Part shown: positions 15,792 through 24,010 of the stretch, piece after piece
Layout of the letters: each line of letters begins with the position of its first letter
Numbering within the stretch: position 1 is the first letter of the stretch
Source: an uncultured Bacillaceae bacterium
GTDB taxonomy: Bacteria; Bacillota; Bacilli; Bacillales; Amphibacillaceae
Direction of reading: 5' to 3'
Length of the DNA stretch: 31,004 bases
Assembly: GCA_937925695.1 (NCBI GenBank)
Contig: CALAMD010000011.1
Coordinates: 1-31,004, forward strand
Position numbers and translations under genes: made by a program
The notes under the pieces: generated by a model
The model's input: the letters and a program-made list of their open reading frames with translations, nothing else
The model's database searches: none
What the model was told of the DNA's origin: nothing

Positions 15792-18122
15792 ATGAATGAA
15801 CGCGTTCTACGGGTATTGGAATACAACAAAATCATTGATCAACTGGTAGAGTTGGCAGCTACTTCATTAGGAAAACAATTAGCCGAGCAAGCTAAACCGA
15901 AGACAGATTTTCAATTGGTCCAGACAATGCAACAAGAAACCGATGAGGCCGCTCAAATTATTCGACTCAATCAACAAATTCCGTTAGGTGGTATTTTTGA
16001 CATTCGAGCCAGTGTCAAAAGAGCGACAATTGGTGGTGTGTTAGATGCATCATCATGTTTAGAGATAGCCAGTACCATTGCTGGTAGTCGTAATGTTAAA
16101 AGATTTATTGAAAACATGGAAGACCCATTACCACTTTTATCAGAATACGTTACTGGTATTTCAATTCCCCATGAACTAGAGAAAAATATTAATCAATGTA
16201 TCGATCAACATGGTGAAGTATTAGATCACGCATCTAGCAAACTACGGAGTATCAGGTCATCGATTCGTATTTACGAAAATCGGATTAGAGAACAATTGGA
16301 AAATTACACGAGAAGAAACAGCCATTTGTTATCCGATGCGATTATTACGATACGAAATGATCGTTATGTCTTACCTGTTAAACAAGAACACCGGGGTACT
16401 GTTGGTGGTATTGTTCATGACCAATCTTCTTCTGGTCAAACACTATTCATGGAACCTAGGTCTGTTGTAAATTTAAATAACCAATTACGGGAAGCCAAAC
16501 TACAAGAACAGCATGAAATTGAACGGATTTTACGAGAATTAAGTGAGCAAGTAGCTGCATATGAAGCTGAACTATTAGCAAATATTGAAATTTTGGCTGA
16601 AATTGATTTCATTTATGCGCGTGCAAAATTAGCACAAAGAATGAATGCATCAAAACCAAAGTTAAATCAAGATGGATATATTAGCATGAAACAAGCTCGT
16701 CATCCCCTTATTCCAGCTGATGAAGTTGTAGCCAATGATTTTGAGATCGGTAAAACATATAACTCGATGTTAATTACTGGTCCAAATACAGGTGGAAAAA
16801 CAGTCGTTTTAAAAATGGTTGGATTATTTACTTTAATGGCTCAATCAGGTTTACAGATCCCAGCCCTTGATGGTTGTGAGCTGGCTGTATTTGAAAATGT
16901 GTTTGCTGATATAGGTGATGAACAATCCATTGAACAAAATTTAAGTACTTTTTCTTCTCACATGACCAATATTGTAGATATTATGAAAGAAGTAAATGAA
17001 CAAACTCTTGTCTTATTTGACGAACTTGGTGCCGGAACAGATCCTCAAGAAGGTGCTGCTTTGGCGATGGCTATCCTAGATGAAGTGATTTCGAGGAATG
17101 CCCGGGTTATTGCGACAACCCATTATCCTGAATTGAAAGCATATGGATATAACCGAAAAAATGTCGTGAATGCTTCGGTAGAATTTGATGTGAACACGTT
17201 ACAACCAACCTATCGATTATTAATTGGTATTCCTGGTAGAAGTAATGCTTTTGAAATTTCTAAACGCTTAGGCTTAGATACTGAGATCATCGACCAAGCT
17301 AAAAGCCTAATCGGGATTGATACTAAAAATGTTGAGAATATGATTATGTCGCTAGAACGTTCACAAAAACAAGCTGAACAAGCATATGAAGAGGCATATC
17401 AAATTTTACTTCAAAGTGAAAAACTACATCAAGATTTGAAACGGGAATGGGATAATTTTAACAAAGAACGCGAAAGACTGTATCAAAAAGCAGAAGAGAA
17501 AGCTAAAAAAGCAGTAGAAAATGCTCGTTTAGAAGCAGAGCGGATCGTTAAAGAAATCAGAGATATGCAAGCTTCCTTTAAAGAACATGAATGGATTGAA
17601 GCTAAGCGACGTTTAGAAGAGGCGACCCCAGAGCTATTGGGACAAACTAATACAAAGCAAGACAGTATTTCGCCACCACCTAAAAACCTCAAGCCTGGGG
17701 ATTCAGTGTTAGTTCGTTCACTTAATCAAACCGGTACAATTGTTGAGAAAATTAAAGAGAATGAATATCTTGTTCAAATTGGTATAATGAAAGTAAATAT
17801 TAACCAGGCTGATTTACAATTAGCTGATGAACCAAAACAAGAACAGCGTTCAGTTGTTACAGTAAAAGGGAACCAGCACGTTGGGGTTGAATTAGATCTC
17901 AGAGGGGAACGCTATGATGATGCCATGAGTCGGCTAGAAAAGTATATTGATGATGCGTTATTAGCCAACCATCCGAAAGTCCGCATTATCCATGGAAAAG
18001 GAACAGGTGCGCTTCGTAATGGCGTTTGGGAATTTGCTAAAAACCATCCTCATATCACCTCTTATAAATATGGTGGTCCAAATGAGGGTGGAAGTGGTGT
18101 AACCGTCATTGAATTTGCATAA
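15792..18122 (+). CDS. mutS2: Endonuclease MutS2 / ribosome-collision splitting ATPase
   Basis: A 776-aa MutS paralogue lacking the mismatch-recognition domain. It was described as an anti-recombination endonuclease and, more recently in B. subtilis, as a factor acting on collided ribosomes. Visible parts are an N-terminal core and clamp (1-300), the ABC-type ATPase with Walker A GPNTGGKT at 330-337, a signature region EQNLSTFSSH and Walker B LVLFDELGAGTDP, a long coiled coil (about 520-620) and a C-terminal Smr domain (about 700-776) with LDLRGERYDDA and HGKGTGALRNGV. GAAGGAG precedes the ATG. It is paired with polX as in B. subtilis. Confidence 0.95.
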   Translation: MNERVLRVLEYNKIIDQLVELAATSLGKQLAEQAKPKTDFQLVQTMQQETDEAAQIIRLNQQIPLGGIFDIRASVKRATIGGVLDASSCLEIASTIAGSRNVKRFIENMEDPLPLLSEYVTGISIPHELEKNINQCIDQHGEVLDHASSKLRSIRSSIRIYENRIREQLENYTRRNSHLLSDAIITIRNDRYVLPVKQEHRGTVGGIVHDQSSSGQTLFMEPRSVVNLNNQLREAKLQEQHEIERILRELSEQVAAYEAELLANIEILAEIDFIYARAKLAQRMNASKPKLNQDGYISMKQARHPLIPADEVVANDFEIGKTYNSMLITGPNTGGKTVVLKMVGLFTLMAQSGLQIPALDGCELAVFENVFADIGDEQSIEQNLSTFSSHMTNIVDIMKEVNEQTLVLFDELGAGTDPQEGAALAMAILDEVISRNARVIATTHYPELKAYGYNRKNVVNASVEFDVNTLQPTYRLLIGIPGRSNAFEISKRLGLDTEIIDQAKSLIGIDTKNVENMIMSLERSQKQAEQAYEEAYQILLQSEKLHQDLKREWDNFNKERERLYQKAEEKAKKAVENARLEAERIVKEIRDMQASFKEHEWIEAKRRLEEATPELLGQTNTKQDSISPPPKNLKPGDSVLVRSLNQTGTIVEKIKENEYLVQIGIMKVNINQADLQLADEPKQEQRSVVTVKGNQHVGVELDLRGERYDDAMSRLEKYIDDALLANHPKVRIIHGKGTGALRNGVWEFAKNHPHITSYKYGGPNEGGSGVTVIEFA

Positions 18123-18175
18123 TCCATGTTCATCACCATCTGATAAAATTGCTGATTATAAGGGGCGAGAAAAGG

Positions 18176-18253
18176 GTGTTAGATAGATTAGCAAAGATAT
18201 TATTTGCTGTTGCTGTCGTATTTATCATCGCAGGTATCGTATATTTACTATAA
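18176..18253 (+). CDS. Putative 25-aa single-pass membrane microprotein
   Basis: A GTG-started frame of 25 codons ending at TAA 18251-18253. The peptide begins MLDRLAK and continues with about 17 hydrophobic residues (ILFAVAVVFIIAGIVYLL by position 8-25), which is the look of a small membrane protein with a positively charged cytoplasmic end. AAGGGG at 18160-18165 lies 10 nt before the GTG. It starts 53 nt after the mutS2 stop and is likely on the mutS2 transcript. I do not recognise a family. At this length chance is possible, but the ribosome-binding site and uninterrupted hydrophobic run favour a real gene. Confidence 0.5.
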   Translation: MLDRLAKILFAVAVVFIIAGIVYLL

Positions 18254-18346
18254 AGTCTTGCTACTGTTATCGATGCGCTAGCCTCGCATGATGTCAGACA
18301 GACGATTACTTGGTGCACTTGGAGGTAGCAAAGCTTAGTATAAGCA
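18254..18346. other. Intergenic region with nested inverted repeats before trxA
   Basis: TTGCTAC (about 18257-18263) can pair with GTAGCAA (about 18325-18332), enclosing a smaller hairpin ATGCG-N7-CGCAT. Next to it is GCTTA-GTA-TAAGC (about 18334-18345). There is no clear U-tract and no convincing reading frame, so function is unknown. It lies between the microprotein frame and the trxA promoter. Confidence 0.35.
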
Positions 18347-18381
18347 AACTAGTAGCATGCACATACTAACGGTGTTATAAT
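18343..18381 (+). promoter_or_regulatory. Extended -10 promoter of trxA with possible Spx AGCA element
   Basis: TATAAT at 18376-18381 is preceded by the extended TGT (18373-18375). The -35 region (18353-18358, TAGCAT) is poor. With a start near 18388, an AGCA at 18343-18346 falls at about -45 to -42, where Spx-activated promoters such as B. subtilis trxA carry this element. The -10 call is firm; the Spx element is an inference. Confidence 0.6.
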
Positions 18382-18424
18382 TTAACAAGAGTTTTAGACC
18401 ATGTCTAGGGAGGAATAAACTTAA

Positions 18425-18739
18425 ATGGCAATTTTAAATGTAACTGATGCAAATTTTGCGGAACAAACGTCTAAAGGACTTGTACTTGTAGACTTTTGGG
18501 CACCATGGTGTGGTCCTTGTAAAATGATTGCTCCGGTATTAGAAGAACTTGATGCTGAAATTGGTGACAAAGTTCAAATCGTGAAGTTAAACGTTGATGA
18601 AAATCAAGAAACAACGAGCCAATTTGGCGTCATGAGTATTCCAACACTAATCCTATTTAAAGATGGCGAAGTAGTTGATCAAGTTGTTGGTTTTCAGCCG
18701 AAAGAAGCCCTTGAAGAGCTTATTAATAAACATGCCTAA
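18425..18739 (+). CDS. trxA: Thioredoxin
   Basis: A 104-aa cytosolic thioredoxin that reduces disulfides in ribonucleotide reductase, methionine sulfoxide reductase and other partners and is itself reduced by TrxB. The active site WCGPC is present with Cys29 and Cys32, followed by the buried Asp in LVDFWAPW and the cis-proline motif SIPT near residue 75. Length and fold are standard. AGGGAGG lies 10 nt before the ATG. It is a monocistronic unit with its own extended -10 promoter and a hairpin after the gene. Confidence 0.97.
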   Translation: MAILNVTDANFAEQTSKGLVLVDFWAPWCGPCKMIAPVLEELDAEIGDKVQIVKLNVDENQETTSQFGVMSIPTLILFKDGEVVDQVVGFQPKEALEELINKHA

Positions 18740-18762
18740 GGCTTACGAGAAAATCGTGTAGA

Positions 18763-18800
18763 CGAAATCCCTTGTTGCAATGTAACAAGGGATTGTCTTT
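18763..18800 (+). terminator. Hairpin terminator after trxA
   Basis: AATCCCTTGTT (18766-18776) pairs with AACAAGGGATT (18784-18794). The following GTCTTTATCTT is only moderately T-rich, so some read-through into uvrC is possible. Confidence 0.65.
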
Positions 18801-18825
18801 ATCTTAGAAAAAAAGGATGTTTCAA

Positions 18826-20616
18826 GTGAATGGAATAATAGAAAAAAAATTAGCTGTTTTACCTACACAACCAGGTTGCTATTTAATGAAAGATAAACAT
18901 AATACAGTAATCTATGTCGGTAAATCAAAATCACTTCGAAACAGGGTACGCTCTTATTTTACTGGTGCCCACGACCGAAAAACTCAACGTTTAGTCCAAG
19001 AGATTACCGATTTTGAATATATCGTCACCTCATCAGAAATTGACGCCCTCGTCTTAGAAATGAATCTCATAAAAAAGTACGACCCTAAATATAATGTGTT
19101 GTTCCGTGATGACAAGTCTTACCCTTATTTAAAGATTACTGCCGAAAGACACCCGCGTTTACTCATTACACGAAAAGTTAAGAAAGATAAAGGCAAGTAT
19201 TTTGGTCCTTATCCGAACGTTATTGCTGCTAGAGAAACGAAAAAACTGCTCGATCGTATGTATCCATTAAGGAAGTGTAATCGTCAACAAGGACGTCCAT
19301 GTTTGTATTATCATATGGGGCAATGTTTGGCTTGTAGTGATAACCCTCCCTCAGAAGCGTTTTATAAAGATATTATCCAAAAGATTACTTCATTCCTTCA
19401 TGGTGGTTACCACGATATCAAAAAAGAATTACAACAAAAAATGTATGAGGCCAGTGAACAATTAAATTTCGAGCGGGCAAAAGAGTTACGGGATCAAATT
19501 GAACATATGGAAACGATCATGGAACGACAAAAAATTGTGTCAAATGATCGGGTTGATCACGATATATTTGGCTACAGTTATACAAAAGGTTGGATGTGTA
19601 TACAAGTATTTTTTATTCGCCAAGGAAAACTCATTGAAAGAGATGTTGCTATTTTTCCATTTTATAATGACGCTGAAGATGCATTTATAAGTTATATTGG
19701 ACGATTTTATTTACATCAAAACCATTTGAAACCAAGCCAAATTTTAGTGCCTATCGGAACCGATGTTGAGCTATTACGGGAATTATTAGATGTCCATGTA
19801 TATACGCCTTTTCGAGGACAAAAAAAGGATTTGGTCACGTTAGCACAAAAGAACGCCAAAATCGCTTTAGAAGAAAAGTTCGCTTTAATTGAACGAGATG
19901 AAGAGCGAACGATTATGGCTGTTGAGCAACTAGGTGAGACCCTTCATATTGAAACACCACACCGGATTGAAGCTTTTGATAACTCTAATATACAAGGTAC
20001 AGATCCTGTTTCGGCCATGGTCGTGTTTATTGATGGTCGACCTGATAAAAAAGAATACCGGAAATACAAAATAACGGATGTTGAAGGTCCTGATGATTAT
20101 GAAACGATGCGGCAAGTAATTCGCCGACGTTATACCCGTGTACTAAAGGAAAACCTACCCCTTCCTGATCTTATTCTTGTTGATGGGGGGAAAGGGCAGA
20201 TGAATGCGGCCCTCGATGTGTTAGAAAATGAATTAGGCTTAGATATCCCCCTTTGTGGGGTTGTCAAAGATGAGCGACACCAGACGAGTGAATTGTTATA
20301 TGGAAGTCCACCTGAACCCGTGCAACTTCCAAGAAATTCCCATGAATTCTATTTAGTACAAAGAATCCAAGATGAAGTTCACCGTTTTGCAATTACATTT
20401 CACCGGCAATTACGCGGTAAAGGCATGATTCAATCCGAATTAGATCAAATAAAAGGCGTCGGTGAAAAACGCCGAAATCTCCTGTTACGTCATTTTAAAA
20501 CCTTAGATAATATTAAAAAAGCTAGCGTTGAGGATATTACTAAATTAGGTATTCCAAAAAATGTTGCTTCCGAAATTGTTCGTTATTTTGCCGAACCAAA
20601 AACAAAACAAGTTTAG
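18826..20616 (+). CDS. uvrC: Excinuclease ABC subunit C
   Basis: A 596-aa nuclease that makes both incisions in nucleotide excision repair with UvrA and UvrB. Domains in order are the GIY-YIG nuclease (LPTQPGCYLMKD, VIYVGKSKSLRNRVRSYF) at about 11-95, a cysteine cluster near CNRQQGRPCLYYHMGQCLAC (residues about 150-170), the UVR UvrB-binding motif (about 200-235, EQLNFERAKELRDQIE), the RNase H-like C-terminal nuclease (IEAFDNSN, VVFIDGRPDK, LPDLILVDGGKGQ) and tandem HhH (IKGVGEKRRNLLL). An ATG at 18817 is in frame, but the GTG at 18826 has AAAAGG 9 nt upstream and reproduces the 13-residue family lead to LAVLP. A long terminator overlaps the stop codon. Confidence 0.95.
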   Translation: MNGIIEKKLAVLPTQPGCYLMKDKHNTVIYVGKSKSLRNRVRSYFTGAHDRKTQRLVQEITDFEYIVTSSEIDALVLEMNLIKKYDPKYNVLFRDDKSYPYLKITAERHPRLLITRKVKKDKGKYFGPYPNVIAARETKKLLDRMYPLRKCNRQQGRPCLYYHMGQCLACSDNPPSEAFYKDIIQKITSFLHGGYHDIKKELQQKMYEASEQLNFERAKELRDQIEHMETIMERQKIVSNDRVDHDIFGYSYTKGWMCIQVFFIRQGKLIERDVAIFPFYNDAEDAFISYIGRFYLHQNHLKPSQILVPIGTDVELLRELLDVHVYTPFRGQKKDLVTLAQKNAKIALEEKFALIERDEERTIMAVEQLGETLHIETPHRIEAFDNSNIQGTDPVSAMVVFIDGRPDKKEYRKYKITDVEGPDDYETMRQVIRRRYTRVLKENLPLPDLILVDGGKGQMNAALDVLENELGLDIPLCGVVKDERHQTSELLYGSPPEPVQLPRNSHEFYLVQRIQDEVHRFAITFHRQLRGKGMIQSELDQIKGVGEKRRNLLLRHFKTLDNIKKASVEDITKLGIPKNVASEIVRYFAEPKTKQV

Positions 20617-20652
20617 TTCTTCATTCTACTGTAAGAACTAAACTTGTTTTTT
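20605..20652. terminator. Bidirectional terminator between uvrC and yslB
   Basis: AAACAAGTTTAGTTCTT (20605-20621) is perfectly complementary over 17 bp to AAGAACTAAACTTGTTT (20633-20649). It includes the uvrC stop codon, has a T-run on the right, and reads into a T-rich run on the minus strand, so it can also stop yslB transcripts. Confidence 0.92.
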
Positions 20653-20765
20653 TAATACGCGTATATTCGGTATCTGACATACTGTCTTGAACCCTAAATT
20701 ATTCCACACGATTTAGTTGTCGTCTCCAATATAACAGAGATCAGTTTGAAAACTAGACTATCAAA

Positions 20766-21200
20766 TTAGGTAGAAACAACTTTGAATTCAACTTGATATA
20801 TTTTTTTATTTATTTTTTCCGAACACTCGTATTCTTTTCCTTTAATCATGCTCACCGCTTTTGCTAAAAAGCCAGCTTCTAGACGAAAATCAACGTTAAT
20901 AGGTGCATTTAAGCGATACACGACAGCATCAGCCATTAAGGTAAAGGTTAATGAATGCTTTTTTTCTTTTACGAGCTCCATTTTTCCCCAACCAAGCTGT
21001 GTAGCGATCTCATAAATATCTTGATAACTTTGAATATCGAAGCTCCTTGCTAAATCCTTCCCCATAAAATATAAAAGGGTACTTGCTTCAGTACCAAGTA
21101 ATTTTGGTAAACTAATATAACGTAATACATCATAACCTGCACCAGATGTTTGTAATTCCTGTAATAGTGAAATGGATAGTTGATTAAGTTCTTTTGTCAT
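20766..21200 (-). CDS. yslB: YslB family protein (DUF2507)
   Basis: A 144-aa protein of the YslB / DUF2507 family. The pattern GAGYDVLRYISLPKLLGTE, then YFMGKDLAR, LGWGKMELVKEKK and FRLEAGFLAKAV is that of the Bacillus protein found next to sdhC. The fold belongs to the group of small ligand-binding V4R-like domains by general resemblance, but no function is established. The ATG at 21200 is preferred over that at 21209, because GAGAGG directly abuts the latter and is 9 nt from the former. It is divergent from sdhCAB, as in B. subtilis, with a 404-bp shared upstream region. Confidence 0.85.
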   Translation of the reverse strand: MTKELNQLSISLLQELQTSGAGYDVLRYISLPKLLGTEASTLLYFMGKDLARSFDIQSYQDIYEIATQLGWGKMELVKEKKHSLTFTLMADAVVYRLNAPINVDFRLEAGFLAKAVSMIKGKEYECSEKINKKIYQVEFKVVST

Positions 21201-21604
21201 GATCGTCATCCTCTCTCATGTTTACCGGTGACCATTAAGGAGTGTCATTAGTATATAGGTGAGTGTTTGCAAATCCTTAGCTTATATCAATCTATATGAT
21301 AAGCTCAGCAAGTTATTATGTACAAATCATCCCATTTATAATAATAGCTAATTTTAACCGTACTAAGCAACTGCTAATAAAATAAAATATTTCCAGTAAT
21401 CGAGTGGGAAAAAATGTTAACGAAATCACTTTTGGCAAGGTAAATTTGTTAAATGTCTCACAATTTGAAAAAGTGTATTATTTTCTTGACGAGGATAATA
21501 CTAATAAGTACAATGAAGATGTTGAAAACTGTACACACGTATAACTACCAGACTATTTAGTATTTTTTCAATGTTTTAACTTAATAGATTTAAGGGGGGG
21601 TATT
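21201..21604. other. yslB-sdhC divergent intergenic region
   Basis: This 404-bp gap contains an inverted repeat AGCTTAT (21279-21285) / ATAAGCT (21299-21305), the sdhC promoter at 21486-21514 and a sdhC leader of about 85 nt ending in an unusually G-rich ribosome-binding site. I see no credible reading frame in it. Confidence 0.6.
21486..21514 (+). promoter_or_regulatory. Sigma-A promoter of sdhCAB
   Basis: TTGACG (21486-21491), a 17-bp spacer, TACAAT (21509-21514). The predicted start near 21521 leaves a leader of about 84 nt before sdhC. The ribosome-binding site is AAGGGGGGG at about 21592-21600. Confidence 0.75.
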
Positions 21605-22225
21605 ATGAAAGAGCATCGTGAGTTTTTTTATAGACGACTCCATTCTTTACTAGGTGTTGTCCCTATCGGAATTTTTCTCGTTCAACACTTAGTTGTGAAT
21701 CACTTTATCGTGTATGGAAGAGAGAGTTTCGATAAAGCAGCAAACTTTATGGCAAATCTTCCATTCGTGTTAATGTTAGAGATATTTGTCATATATTTGC
21801 CAATCTTATTCCACGCTGTTTTAGGTGTATATATTGTGTTTGAAGCTAAAAACAACGTGAGGAGATACGGGTATTTCCGTAATTGGATGTTTTTACTCCA
21901 ACGTATCACAGGCATCATTACCTTGATTTTCATCGCTTGGCATGTCTGGGAAACTCGTGTACAGGTAGGTCTTGGTAATGTTGAATTAAATTCAGGGCTG
22001 ATGGAAGGTATTTTGACTCAACCATTCTTATTTTGGTTCTATGTAATTGGAATTCTATCAACCGTATTTCATCTTGCGAATGGTTTATGGAGCTTCTGTG
22101 TATCATGGGGAATTGCTCAAACACCACGTTCGCAACAAATCGTTACATATTTTACAGTTATTGTCTTTATTGTCGTTAGTTATATTGGTTTAAGAACGAT
22201 CATTGAATTTGCGTATCTCATTTAA
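21605..22225 (+). CDS. sdhC: Succinate dehydrogenase cytochrome b558 subunit
   Basis: A 206-aa membrane anchor that carries two b-type haems and passes electrons from SdhAB to menaquinone. Five membrane segments are visible (about 15-35, 55-78, 95-115, 140-165, 175-200). His28, His70, His113 and His156 correspond to the four axial haem ligands of B. subtilis SdhC (28, 70, 113, 155), one residue shifted only at the last. The ATG follows an AAGGGGGGG ribosome-binding site. First gene of sdhCAB, 20 nt before sdhA. Confidence 0.97.
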   Translation: MKEHREFFYRRLHSLLGVVPIGIFLVQHLVVNHFIVYGRESFDKAANFMANLPFVLMLEIFVIYLPILFHAVLGVYIVFEAKNNVRRYGYFRNWMFLLQRITGIITLIFIAWHVWETRVQVGLGNVELNSGLMEGILTQPFLFWFYVIGILSTVFHLANGLWSFCVSWGIAQTPRSQQIVTYFTVIVFIVVSYIGLRTIIEFAYLI

Positions 22226-22245
22226 ACTAGAAGGAGTGGGCAATC

Positions 22246-23997
22246 ATGGTAAATAGAAAAATTGCTATTGTTGGTGGTGGGCTAGCTGGTCTCATGGCAG
22301 CCATTAAAGCAGCTGAAGCAGGCGTCCACGTCGATTTATTTTCTATCGTTCCTGTAAAGCGCTCTCACTCTGTATGTGCTCAAGGTGGTATTAATGGTGC
22401 GGTCAATACAAAGGGAGAAGGAGATTCGCCGGACATTCATTTTGATGATACGATTTATGGTGGCGATTTCTTAGCTAATCAACCGCCAGTTAAAGCAATG
22501 TGTGAAGCGGCTCCTGGTTACATATATATGTTAGATCGTATGGGGGTAATGTTTAACCGTACACCAGAAGGATTACTAGACTTCCGTCGTTTTGGTGGAA
22601 CACAATATCATCGGACAGCATATGCAGGAGCAACAACAGGACAACAGCTTTTATATGCTCTTGACGAACAAGTCCGTCGTTTTGAAGTAGAAGGCTTAGT
22701 CACTAAATATGAAGGTTGGGAATTTATTGGAGCAGTGCTTGATGATGAAGGGATTAGTCGAGGCATCGTTGCCCAAAATCTAAATTCCCATGAAATTAAA
22801 GCGTTTAAAGCTGACGCAACAATTATCGCTACCGGTGGACCTGGTATTATTTTTGGTAAATCAACAAACTCAATGATTAATACTGGTTCAGCAGCAAGCA
22901 TTTTATATCAACAAGGAGCTAAATATGCTAATGGGGAGTTTATCCAAATTCACCCAACAGCTATCCCAGGTGACGATAAGCTTCGCCTGATGAGTGAATC
23001 TGCTCGTGGTGAAGGTGGACGAATTTGGACTTATAAAGATGGTAAACCATGGTATTTCTTAGAAGAAAAATATCCAGCCTACGGTAATCTCGTTCCTCGA
23101 GATATTGCGACAAGAGAAATTTTTGATGTTTGTGTTAACCAGAAGCTAGGTATAAATGGAGAAAACATGGTTTATCTCGATTTATCACACAAAGATCCAG
23201 AAGAGTTAGATATTAAATTAGGTGGAATTATCGAAATCTATGAAAAATTTGTCGGTGAAGATCCGCGTAAAGTGCCGATGAAAATCTTCCCAGCTGTTCA
23301 TTACTCTATGGGAGGATTATGGGTAGATTACGATCAAATGACAAATATTCCTGGCATCTTTGCTGCTGGAGAAGTTGATTATTCACAGCATGGTGCAAAT
23401 CGTCTTGGTGCTAACTCACTTCTATCTGCTATTTATGGTGGCGATGTTGCTGGTACAAGCAGTGTTAAATATATTGAAGGGTTAGCAAAACAATCTGAGG
23501 ATATGCCATCGAAACTGTTTGATGATCGCGTGAAAGAAGAAGAAGAGAAATTCGAAGCGATGATGAAAATGGATGGTGGCGAAAATGCCTATCAGTTACA
23601 TCAAGAGATGGGCGAGTGGATGACAGACAACGTTACAGTTGTTAGAGAAAATGCTCGTCTTCTCAAAACTGATGAAAAACTCCAAGAATTACTTGAACGC
23701 TGGGAAAACATTAGTATTAATGACTCATCAAGATGGAGTAACCAAGCGGTTATGTTTACACGCCAGTTGAAAAACATGATGCATTTAGCCCGGGTAATTA
23801 CACTTGGTGCCTATCATCGTGATGAGAGTCGGGGAGCCCATTATAAGCCAGAGTTTCCTGAGCGTAATGACGAAGAGTGGTTAAAGACGACAATTGCGGA
23901 ATTTGATGCAAAGGATAATAAACCAGTATTTTCATATGAAGATGTTGATGTATCCTTAATTCCGCCTAGACCTAGAGATTATACAAAGAAAAATTGA
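22246..23997 (+). CDS. sdhA: Succinate dehydrogenase flavoprotein subunit
   Basis: A 583-aa FAD subunit that oxidises succinate to fumarate on the cytoplasmic face. The dinucleotide motif GGGLAGL is at residues 10-16; His41 in RSHSVCAQGGI is the site of covalent FAD attachment in the family. Substrate and catalytic segments HPTAIPG and SARGEGGRIW and the late FAD motif HGANRLGANSLLSA are present. GAAGGAG lies about 10 nt before the ATG. It is the Bacillus (type B, menaquinone-linked) form by similarity to the B. subtilis order and sequence. sdhB follows after 13 nt. Confidence 0.97.
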   Translation: MVNRKIAIVGGGLAGLMAAIKAAEAGVHVDLFSIVPVKRSHSVCAQGGINGAVNTKGEGDSPDIHFDDTIYGGDFLANQPPVKAMCEAAPGYIYMLDRMGVMFNRTPEGLLDFRRFGGTQYHRTAYAGATTGQQLLYALDEQVRRFEVEGLVTKYEGWEFIGAVLDDEGISRGIVAQNLNSHEIKAFKADATIIATGGPGIIFGKSTNSMINTGSAASILYQQGAKYANGEFIQIHPTAIPGDDKLRLMSESARGEGGRIWTYKDGKPWYFLEEKYPAYGNLVPRDIATREIFDVCVNQKLGINGENMVYLDLSHKDPEELDIKLGGIIEIYEKFVGEDPRKVPMKIFPAVHYSMGGLWVDYDQMTNIPGIFAAGEVDYSQHGANRLGANSLLSAIYGGDVAGTSSVKYIEGLAKQSEDMPSKLFDDRVKEEEEKFEAMMKMDGGENAYQLHQEMGEWMTDNVTVVRENARLLKTDEKLQELLERWENISINDSSRWSNQAVMFTRQLKNMMHLARVITLGAYHRDESRGAHYKPEFPERNDEEWLKTTIAEFDAKDNKPVFSYEDVDVSLIPPRPRDYTKKN

Positions 23998-24010
23998 GAG
24001 GAGTAAAACA

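Noticed and set aside
18133..18318. 61-codon minus-strand frame between mutS2 and trxA
   Set aside because: Antisense to the better-supported microprotein frame, no ribosome-binding site, composition like non-coding DNA.
21520..21545. Possible CcpA cre site in the sdhC leader around TTGAAAACTGTACACA
   Set aside because: Several mismatches to the cre consensus, including the central CG.
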